A DNA stretch of 12,479 bases from Cytophagales bacterium. GTDB lineage: Bacteria; Bacteroidota; Bacteroidia; Cytophagales; MED-G16. This document shows positions 7,056-12,479 of the stretch, piece by piece. The notes under the pieces were generated by a model, which was not told the origin of the DNA, made no database searches, and saw only the letters and a program-made list of their open reading frames with translations. How positions within the stretch are numbered: the first letter of the stretch is position 1; each line of letters starts with the position of its first letter. The DNA lies in assembly GCA_029940715.1 (NCBI GenBank), contig JAPYTU010000043.1:1-12479 (forward strand). Direction: 5' to 3'. Made by a program: the position numbers and the translations under genes.

Positions 7056-8720
7056 TTAGTCAGTTACACATCCTTTAGATGCAGATGAAACAGTATTAAT
7101 ATATTTTTTTACAACTCCTTTATTATATTTATTAGTTGGTAATTTTAAATTTTTAATTCTTTTATCAAATTCTAAATTATTTATTTTTAACTCTATTTTA
7201 TTATTAATAGAATCTATTTTAATAATATCTCCATTTTTAATTATAGCTATAGGTCCCCCATCAAAAGATTCAGGTGAAATATGCCCAACGACAAATCCAT
7301 GTGATCCTCCAGAAAATCTTCCATCAGTAATTAAAGCCACATCTTTAATAAGTCCAGCTCCAACTACTGCAGATGTTGGCTTAAGCATTTCAGGCATTCC
7401 AGGACCACCTTTTGGTCCAGAATTTCTAATTACAATAACATCACCTTGTTTGATTTCATTTTCTATTCCTTTTATAGCATCAAATTCATTTTCATATACT
7501 TTAGCAGAACCTTCAAAAATTTCACCTTCTTTTCCCGTTATTTTAGCTACTGCTCCTTCAGGTGCTAAATTTCCATACAATATTTGAATATGCCCTGTTT
7601 CTTTTATAGGATTTGAGAAAGGCTTTATAATTTTATTATCAATTTTACAATCTATTTTTTTAAGATTTTCATTAATTGTTTTTCCAGTAACGGTCATACA
7701 ATTACCATGTAAAAAACCATTATCTAACATATATTTCATTACAAGAGGAGTTCCCCCAATTTTATGAAGGTCTTCCATTAAGTAATCTCCACTTGGTTTT
7801 AGATTTGCTATATATGGAATTTTATTACTAAAGCGTTGAAAGTCTTCCAATGATATAGTTATATCAACAGATTTAGCCATAGCAATTAAATGTAAAACAG
7901 CATTGGTAGATCCACCTAATGCAATTGTTATGGCAATCGCATTTTCAAATGCTTTTTTAGTCATTATGTCTTTAGGTTTAATATTTTTTTTAAGCAAATT
8001 TTTAATAGCTTTTCCTATTGAATTTGTTTCATTTTTTTTGTTTATACTTTCAGCAGGGTTTGATGAGCTAAATGGTAAACTCATTCCTAATGCTTCAATT
8101 GCTGAGGACATAGTATTAGCTGTGTACATTCCACCACATGCACCTGGTCCAGGTATACTATTTTTTATTATTCCCTTGTAATCTTCTTCGGATATTTCTC
8201 CTTTAATTTTTAATCCATAAGCCTCAAATGCGGAAACAATATTTAATTTTTCATTTTTCCATTTTCCAGATTTTATTGTTCCACCGTATACTAGAATTGA
8301 GGGTCTATTTATTCTTCCTATTGCCATCATTGCACCTGGCATATTCTTGTCACAACCAACAACTGTTATTAAACCATCATAGTATTGTGCTTTTACAATA
8401 GTTTCTATAGAGTCAGCAATTACTTCTCTTGATATGAGAGAATATGTCATTCCTTTAGTTCCGTTAGTTATTCCATCACTAACTCCTATGGTATTGAAAA
8501 TTAATCCTATAAGGCTCTCATTAGTAATACTTTTTTTTATTTGATGAGATAGTATGTTAAGGTGCATATTGCATGGATTTCCTTCATATCCAGTACTTGC
8601 AATACCAATTTGAGGTTTTGACATATCTTCCTCTTTTAATCCAATAGCATAAAGCATTGCCTGTGCAGCTGGCAGAGAATCATCTTGAGTTATCGTTTTA
8701 CTAAATTTATTTAAGCTCAT
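7056..8720 (-). CDS. ilvD: Dihydroxy-acid dehydratase
   Basis: This 554-residue iron-sulfur enzyme dehydrates 2,3-dihydroxy-isovalerate and -3-methylvalerate to the 2-keto acids that are transaminated to valine and isoleucine. The IlvD/Edd signatures are present: GNPCNMH (47-53, C50), GCDKNMPG (122-129, with C123, D124 and K125, the usual carbamylated Lys), GPGACGGMYTANTM (191-204, C195) and GGSTNAVLHL. The C-terminal swivelling domain carries RNSGPKGGPGMPEM and DGRFSGGSHGF. The three cysteines are the expected cluster ligands. It is the first gene of the ilv string. The ATG at 8720 is preceded at 4 nt by a T-run and hairpin, which suggests control at this start. Confidence 0.97.
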   Translation of the reverse strand: MSLNKFSKTITQDDSLPAAQAMLYAIGLKEEDMSKPQIGIASTGYEGNPCNMHLNILSHQIKKSITNESLIGLIFNTIGVSDGITNGTKGMTYSLISREVIADSIETIVKAQYYDGLITVVGCDKNMPGAMMAIGRINRPSILVYGGTIKSGKWKNEKLNIVSAFEAYGLKIKGEISEEDYKGIIKNSIPGPGACGGMYTANTMSSAIEALGMSLPFSSSNPAESINKKNETNSIGKAIKNLLKKNIKPKDIMTKKAFENAIAITIALGGSTNAVLHLIAMAKSVDITISLEDFQRFSNKIPYIANLKPSGDYLMEDLHKIGGTPLVMKYMLDNGFLHGNCMTVTGKTINENLKKIDCKIDNKIIKPFSNPIKETGHIQILYGNLAPEGAVAKITGKEGEIFEGSAKVYENEFDAIKGIENEIKQGDVIVIRNSGPKGGPGMPEMLKPTSAVVGAGLIKDVALITDGRFSGGSHGFVVGHISPESFDGGPIAIIKNGDIIKIDSINNKIELKINNLEFDKRIKNLKLPTNKYNKGVVKKYINTVSSASKGCVTD

Positions 8721-8723
8721 AAT

Positions 8724-8750
8724 TAAAAAACCATTCTAACAAAGAATGGT
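8724..8750 (-). terminator. Candidate attenuator hairpin in front of ilvD
   Basis: A perfect 8-bp inverted repeat (8730-8737 with 8743-8750, 5-nt loop) reads ACCATTCT-TTGTT-AGAATGGT on the minus strand. It runs into TTTTTT (8730-8725) and then AATT and the ilvD ATG. This is the form of an intrinsic terminator facing into ilvD, which makes no sense as the end of an upstream gene because none lies there. Placement 30 nt after a branched-chain-rich leader peptide suggests transcription attenuation. The hairpin could instead mask the ilvD ribosome entry site. Confidence 0.55.
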
Positions 8751-8780
8751 ATTAGACATATCTTCTAAAGAATAATATCT

Positions 8781-8810
8781 TTATATTAGTTTTATAGTAA
8801 AAATAACCAT
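8781..8810 (-). CDS. Candidate ilv leader peptide
   Basis: This short minus-strand frame (ATG 8810-8808, TAA 8783-8781) encodes MVIFTIKLI. Five of nine residues are Val, Ile or Leu, the products of the pathway encoded downstream. Leader peptides of this kind regulate ilv operons in other bacteria: a ribosome stalled on Ile/Val/Leu codons changes the fold of the downstream RNA. Here the stop codon lies 30 nt before the terminator-like hairpin. No Shine-Dalgarno sequence is visible, which is normal for Bacteroidota. Ile and Leu codons are common in such AT-rich DNA, so chance cannot be excluded. Support comes from the combination of position and hairpin. Confidence 0.45.
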   Translation of the reverse strand: MVIFTIKLI

Positions 8811-8832
8811 TTTGGATAAAAATCATATTTAT

Positions 8833-8839
8833 CAAACTA
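8833..8839 (-). promoter_or_regulatory. Weak candidate -7 box for the ilv operon
   Basis: On the minus strand this reads TAGTTTG, one base short of the TAnnTTTG consensus. It is the only TTTG between the two divergent starts on this strand. It would place transcription start near 8826, a little before the leader peptide and about 105 nt before ilvD. No -33 element is evident. Confidence 0.22.
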
Positions 8840-8864
8840 GTTTAATTTTTTAAATTTATGAATA

Positions 8865-10091
8865 ATGATTTCTAATGACGCAGTAGTTTTTGGCATTTTA
8901 ATGGCTGTTTTAGGGTTTGTTTTTTATACTTCAAATCTAAAATCCTCTTTTTGGAAGAAGTTTTACACTTTTTTTCCTGTAATATTATTGTGTTATTTTA
9001 TTCCTTCTTTATTAAATACTACTGGAATTGTTTCTCCAGAAAAATCAAATCTATATTTTGTTGCTTCAAGATATTTACTACCCACATCTTTAGTCCTCCT
9101 TACCTTAAGTGTTGATTTGAAAGAGATAAGTAAACTTGGTTCAAAAGCACTAATAATGTTTTTTACTGGAACTGTTGGAATAATTATTGGAGGTCCTATT
9201 GCAATAATTATAGTAAAAAACTTATTTCCAAATTTGGTTTCAATAAATCCAGAAGAGTTGGCAAGGGGCATGACTACTATAGCTGGTAGCTGGATAGGAG
9301 GGGGAGCTAATCAGACAGCAATGAAGGAAGTTTTTAATGTTGATGGAGAGTTATTTTCAAAAATGGTCACTGTAGATGTTTTAGTGGGTAATGCTTGGCT
9401 TGCTGTTCTTTTGATTGGTGTCGGAAAAACTGTTTTTATAGATAAATTTTTAGGGGCTGATAGCAGTTCACTTCAATCTGTAAAAGAGAAAATAGAAAAG
9501 TATAACTTGAGTATTGCAAGAATACCTGATTTAAAGGAACTTATTTATGTGCTTACAATTGGTTTTGGTATTACTGGAATTTCTCATTTGATTGCAGATA
9601 ATATTGCTCCATATCTACTAAACAATTTTCCTATTTTAGAAAAGTATAGTTTAACATCTAGTTTTTTTTGGTTAATTGTGATGGCTACAACTTTTGGAAT
9701 TATTCTTTCATTTACTAGATTAAGAGATTTAGAAGGTGTTGGTGCTTCTAAAATTGGTAGTATTTTTATATATATTTTAGTTGCTACAATTGGATTACAA
9801 ATGAACTTATTTACAGTTTTTGATAATCCTGGACTTTTTTTAATTGGATTAATATGGATTTCTGTACACGTGATACTATTGTTTATTGTAGCAATTCTTA
9901 TTAAAGCTCCATATTTTTTTGTTGCTGTTGGCAGTCAGGCAAATGTAGGTGGTGCAGCATCAGCACCAGTAGTTGCATCAGCCTTTCATCCATCATTAGC
10001 AGCTGTTGGAGTTTTACTTTCAGTTTTAGGATATGCTGTTGGAACATACGCTGCATACTTATGTGGTATTATAATGCAATCAATAGTTTAA
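8865..10091 (+). CDS. DUF819 family integral membrane protein (putative transporter)
   Basis: This 408-residue polytopic inner-membrane protein has about ten hydrophobic segments spread over its whole length. Two signatures identify DUF819, the family of Bacillus YjcL: GSWIGGGANQTAMKE (141-155), and a C-terminal block with SQANVGGAASAPVVA (357-371), FHPSLAAVGVLL (374-385) and GYAVGTYAA (389-397). The inverted, Gly-rich half repeats resemble secondary carriers, but no substrate is established for the family as far as I know. It is transcribed divergently from ilvD across a 144-nt gap. The upstream ATG at 8858 is out of frame and soon stops, so 8865 is the start. Its stop overlaps the opposing gene by 4 nt. 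A link to branched-chain metabolism would be inference from position only. Confidence 0.88.
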   Translation: MISNDAVVFGILMAVLGFVFYTSNLKSSFWKKFYTFFPVILLCYFIPSLLNTTGIVSPEKSNLYFVASRYLLPTSLVLLTLSVDLKEISKLGSKALIMFFTGTVGIIIGGPIAIIIVKNLFPNLVSINPEELARGMTTIAGSWIGGGANQTAMKEVFNVDGELFSKMVTVDVLVGNAWLAVLLIGVGKTVFIDKFLGADSSSLQSVKEKIEKYNLSIARIPDLKELIYVLTIGFGITGISHLIADNIAPYLLNNFPILEKYSLTSSFFWLIVMATTFGIILSFTRLRDLEGVGASKIGSIFIYILVATIGLQMNLFTVFDNPGLFLIGLIWISVHVILLFIVAILIKAPYFFVAVGSQANVGGAASAPVVASAFHPSLAAVGVLLSVLGYAVGTYAAYLCGIIMQSIV

Positions 10092-10687
10092 TTATTTTGA
10101 GAAAATATTGATATTTTAGGTTTTAACTCTCCTCTTAGAAAGAGATTATATTCGTCACATGTTAAATATCCTTTATTATCACTAAATGGACATGTTTTAT
10201 ATATTTTAGAAATTTCAGTTTCTGTAATCATTACAGAACTTCCTTTGCAGACAGGACAAATTTTTTTATTATTTGGACATTCAATATATCTATATGAAAA
10301 TAATTCAGTCAATATATTTTCAATATTTTTTTCTTTTTCTAAGACATTTTTTATATTTGATAATTCTAAAAATTTTATAGCTTCTTCAGAATATTTTCCC
10401 AGTATTCCTTTCATTTCAATGTATTTATTTAACCAATTAATAGATTGTTTGTATTTATTAATAAAAAAAGAATTTTTACCAAATAAAAATGTAATTTCTG
10501 AGGGTACTAATTTAGAATTTAAAATAATATTTTTTAATAATGAATCGGCAGAACTATAGTTTTCTTTCAGTATGTGATTTTCTGCTGTTTTAATTATTTT
10601 GTCAGTTTGTGACTTTTTAATATTCTCTTGAGAATAAATAGAATTATTTATATAAAATAAAAAAAATAGAAATAAAATTTTTTTCAA
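10088..10687 (-). CDS. Secreted protein with helical repeat and Cys-rich C-terminus, function unknown
   Basis: This is a 199-residue protein I cannot name. A signal peptide covers about residues 1-20 (MKK, hydrophobic run, 'IYSQ' cleavage site). Residues 28-111 are helical and resemble TPR units. The C-terminus has five cysteines: C137, C144 and C147 in CPVCKGSS, C166 in TCPFSDNKGYL, and C177. CPVCKGSS resembles half of a DnaJ-type zinc finger (C..C.G.G), while the second half, CPFSDNKG, has lost its inner Cys. The tail may bind metal or form disulfides in the periplasm. The ATG overlaps the upstream gene's stop as ATGA (10684-10687), so the two are probably made together. The 3' end overlaps the DUF819 stop. 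Confidence 0.8.
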   Translation of the reverse strand: MKKILFLFFLFYINNSIYSQENIKKSQTDKIIKTAENHILKENYSSADSLLKNIILNSKLVPSEITFLFGKNSFFINKYKQSINWLNKYIEMKGILGKYSEEAIKFLELSNIKNVLEKEKNIENILTELFSYRYIECPNNKKICPVCKGSSVMITETEISKIYKTCPFSDNKGYLTCDEYNLFLRGELKPKISIFSQNN

Positions 10688-11193
10688 TCTATTTCTTTTG
10701 AATGAACAACAATTCCTTTTCTCTTGAAGACTTGAATGTTAAATTTTTTTCTTATAAATGTTGATAAGTTGTATTGTAATTCTGAGATATCATTATTTTT
10801 TTTGTTGAAAATTGTCATAGAAATTATATTTTTTAAAAAGCTATAATTTGAACACATAAGTTTTATTTCATTTTTAAAAAAATTTTTCCATCTATTTCTG
10901 TAGAATTCTTCATGTGAACTACCATCCCAAAGAAAACTTAATTGAACTTCTCCATAATTATATCTGTATATAGCTGAAATTTTATTGTAAAAAAAAATAA
11001 AATCTTTAGAATTTTTTAGATTATAATTATTAATTAATTTAGAAGTTTTATCTAGAATACCAATTGAGTTAGTTTTTTTTTGATATGTATTGATGGAAGT
11101 AGAAATCAAAAATTTAATTAGTGATGATTGGCTTTCTTTTTGGGCCCTTTTCAAGATGTAATTTTTATCTGCCTTAAATAGGTTGATTTTCAT
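10684..11193 (-). CDS. Small cytosolic protein of unknown function
   Basis: This 169-residue protein matches no family I recognise. It has no signal peptide or membrane segment and is rich in Lys, Asn, Ile and Phe. Visible features are an N-terminal basic helix (about 10-40), an aromatic central part with IYRYNYGEVQLSFLW (75-89) and EEFYRNRWKNFFKNE (94-108), and a basic C-terminus. It is the first gene of a two-gene unit and overlaps the secreted Cys-rich protein downstream by ATGA, so the pair may share a role. The gene is transcribed divergently from the TonB-dependent receptor. The intact frame and coupling argue that it is real. Confidence 0.72.
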   Translation of the reverse strand: MKINLFKADKNYILKRAQKESQSSLIKFLISTSINTYQKKTNSIGILDKTSKLINNYNLKNSKDFIFFYNKISAIYRYNYGEVQLSFLWDGSSHEEFYRNRWKNFFKNEIKLMCSNYSFLKNIISMTIFNKKNNDISELQYNLSTFIRKKFNIQVFKRKGIVVHSKEID

Positions 11194-11229
11194 ATTTAAA
11201 TTTAAACATATTTTACTAAATTAGTTACA

Positions 11230-11251
11230 TTGATTTATGTTTGATTTATGT
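11230..11251. repeat. Tandem 11-bp direct repeat
   Basis: TTGATTTATGT occurs twice head to tail (11230-11240 and 11241-11251) without mismatch, in the divergent region between the 11193 gene and the TonB-dependent receptor. The two copies are one helical turn apart, as expected for a site bound by a protein on one face of the DNA. The repeat junction also creates the -7-like box at 11236-11243. Confidence 0.7.
11236..11243 (+). promoter_or_regulatory. Candidate Bacteroidota -7 box upstream of the TonB receptor
   Basis: TATGTTTG matches the TAnnTTTG consensus fully and sits at the junction of the two 11-bp repeats. If used, it would give a leader of about 110 nt before the receptor ATG. No -33 TTG is visible at the usual distance, so the match may be incidental. 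Confidence 0.3.
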
Positions 11252-11287
11252 ATTTAGCATGATAGATCAGCATAGACTTTAAATATT

Positions 11288-11356
11288 AATAACTTTACTT
11301 TTTTATTTTGTAAGAATTATTAAATTTTTATTTATATTGGACAATAACTTTACTTT
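11288..11356. repeat. Pair of 14-bp direct repeats before the TonB receptor
   Basis: AATAACTTTACTTT occurs at 11288-11301 and again at 11343-11356, exactly 55 bp apart. The second copy ends 6 nt before the receptor start codon. The copies are perfect. They could be operator sites, or a duplication in the leader. Low sequence complexity lowers the significance somewhat, but 14 identical bases including two C positions is more than expected by chance. Confidence 0.6.
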
Positions 11357-11362
11357 AACTAT

Positions 11363-12479
11363 ATGAAAAAATTTTACTTATATTTTATACTTTTTTTTAC
11401 AGTTTCTTTAGTTTCATTCTCATCATTTTCACAATCACTAGTTTCTGGTGTAATTGTTGATGGTTCGTCTAACGAACCTTTAATTGGTGCAAATGTTTCA
11501 ATTAAAGGAACTACAATTGGTACGTTCACTGGTTTGGATGGATCATTTTCTTTTACTGCTGATGTTTCTACATCATCGGTTGTCCTTATTACCTATTTAG
11601 GTTATGAGGATATTGAGGTTGCTGCTGGAGGAGATTTGGGTGTAATTAAATTAACAGCTCTAAATATAACTTTAGATGAAATTAAAATTACAGCTGATTA
11701 TGGAGTAGACAGACGTCTTCCTGCAACTTTTTCTAATGTATCTACTCAATATATTGAGGAATATGCAGGAACACAAGAAGTTCCAGAACTTCTTAAATTC
11801 ACTCCTGGTGTTTATACTACTAAAGAAGGTGGTGGAGTAGGAGATTCTAGGATTTACATTAGAGGTTTTGCTCAGGAAAATATTACTGTTATGATCAATG
11901 GGGTTCCCGTTAATGATATGGAAAATGGTAGAGTATATTGGTCAAATTGGAATGGACTTGGTGATGTAACTTCTGCAATGCAAGTTGTAAGAGGCCTAGG
12001 TGCTTCTAAACTTGCTATTGGCTCGATTGGTGGAACTATTAATATTATGACTAAATCTGTAGATTCTAAAAAAGGCGGTTCATATATGCAGCAAGTTTCT
12101 GACTATGGTCAGTTTAAAGAAACAATATCTTATAATACTGGAAGAATGAATGGTGATTGGGCTATATCTGCTTTACTTTCTAAAACAAATGGTAAAGGAT
12201 ATGTTGATGGTACTTATGTAGATGCAATGACATATTTTTTATCTATTTCTAAAGAATTTAGTGATAATAGCACTTTTGTTTTAACAGCTGTTGGTGCTCC
12301 ACAAAAGCATGGGCAAAGAGATCAATATTTAAGTCCTGCTGAAGTTGATATGTATGGTCGTAAGTATAATAGAGATTGGGGAATGCACAATGGCGAAGAA
12401 TTGAGTGGTAGAAATAATTATTACCATAAACCTCATATTGTATTAAATCATTATTATAATGTTAATGATAAAACTACAT
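11363..12479 (+). CDS. TonB-dependent outer-membrane receptor, 5' part
   Basis: The frame opens at ATG 11363 and is still open at the window edge, so the first 372 residues are seen. A signal peptide covers about 1-24 (MKK, hydrophobic run, 'SFSQ'). A carboxypeptidase-regulatory-like domain spans about 26-105, with the typical V.G.V.D.....LIGANV.IKGT..GT.T..DG.F pattern. The plug domain covers about 112-232, with PELLKFTPGVY, IYIRGF, MINGVPVNDMENGRVYW (177-193), VVRGLGASKLAIGS and GTINIMTK. Barrel strands begin after about 240. This is the common Bacteroidota TonB-dependent transporter architecture, which imports a ligand across the outer membrane using the TonB-ExbBD proton motive force. The substrate is unknown. 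No susD partner is visible because the 3' side is outside the window. Confidence 0.93.
   Translation, partial: MKKFYLYFILFFTVSLVSFSSFSQSLVSGVIVDGSSNEPLIGANVSIKGTTIGTFTGLDGSFSFTADVSTSSVVLITYLGYEDIEVAAGGDLGVIKLTALNITLDEIKITADYGVDRRLPATFSNVSTQYIEEYAGTQEVPELLKFTPGVYTTKEGGGVGDSRIYIRGFAQENITVMINGVPVNDMENGRVYWSNWNGLGDVTSAMQVVRGLGASKLAIGSIGGTINIMTKSVDSKKGGSYMQQVSDYGQFKETISYNTGRMNGDWAISALLSKTNGKGYVDGTYVDAMTYFLSISKEFSDNSTFVLTAVGAPQKHGQRDQYLSPAEVDMYGRKYNRDWGMHNGEELSGRNNYYHKPHIVLNHYYNVNDKTT

Noticed and set aside
7903..8181. Plus-strand frame opposite ilvD
   Set aside because: It is antisense to the conserved IlvD region that includes GPGACGGMYTANTM and GGSTNAVLHL.
8752..8826. Alternative 24-codon leader frame (ATG 8826-8824 to TAA 8754-8752) overlapping the 9-codon leader
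   Set aside because: Its composition is mixed and aromatic-rich with few clustered branched-chain codons. Its stop lies almost at the hairpin, which fits an attenuator less well. It cannot be fully excluded.
8993..9271. Minus-strand frame inside the DUF819 gene
   Set aside because: It lies wholly within a well-supported membrane protein gene and has no recognisable content.
10245..10559. Plus-strand frame opposite the secreted Cys-rich protein gene
   Set aside because: The opposite strand has a signal peptide, a coupled start and patterned cysteines. This frame has none.
1..12479. CRISPR array, tRNA or rRNA genes, insertion sequences, phage or defence genes
   Set aside because: I saw no regularly spaced repeats, tRNA-like cloverleaf, transposase motif or phage protein. 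The window is mainly core metabolism.

Overview
The window reads as a chromosomal segment of a free-living, probably marine, AT-rich Bacteroidota of the class Flavobacteriia, with a small compact genome. The grounds are very high A+T, Lys/Asn/Ile-rich proteins, secreted proteins whose signal peptides end in 'SQ', a SusC-style TonB-dependent receptor with an N-terminal carboxypeptidase-regulatory-like domain, a Bacteroidota-type short ketol-acid reductoisomerase, and tight gene packing with 2-8 nt gaps, ATGA overlaps and directly abutting convergent stops.

Layout. Positions 1-132 (+) are the C-terminus of an LptF/LptG-type permease. It abuts, stop to stop, a small secreted protein of unknown function (133-609, -). 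Positions 680-8720 hold one long minus-strand gene string, read right to left: ilvD, ilvB, ilvN, ilvC, a wrecked queA, sua5 and pgk. The four ilv genes provide acetolactate synthase (both subunits), the reductoisomerase and the dehydratase, which are the common steps of isoleucine and valine synthesis. Sua5 makes threonylcarbamoyl-AMP for the t6A37 modification of tRNA. Pgk is phosphoglycerate kinase. The roughly 0.9 kb gap between ilvC and sua5 (2819-3708) has no long intact reading frame, but read across frames it is clearly a decayed queA (queuosine synthesis). I count three single-base frameshifts, two nonsense codons and an in-frame deletion of about a hundred codons.

Positions 8721-8864 are a divergent control region. 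On the ilv side it holds a candidate attenuator: a 9-codon leader peptide rich in Val/Ile/Leu, then a perfect 8-bp hairpin with a T-run placed 4 nt before the ilvD start. On the plus strand a DUF819-family membrane protein (8865-10091) runs away from it. Positions 10088-11193 (-) hold two translationally coupled genes I do not recognise, one cytosolic and one secreted with a helical repeat and a Cys-rich tail. Positions 11194-11362 are a divergent intergenic region with two sets of direct repeats and a Bacteroidota-type -7 box. A TonB-dependent outer-membrane receptor starts at 11363 and runs off the right edge.

I did not find a novel multi-gene system. The observations most worth following are the queA pseudogene kept inside a functional operon, the candidate ilv attenuator, and a charge-reversing substitution at a substrate-binding position of Pgk.
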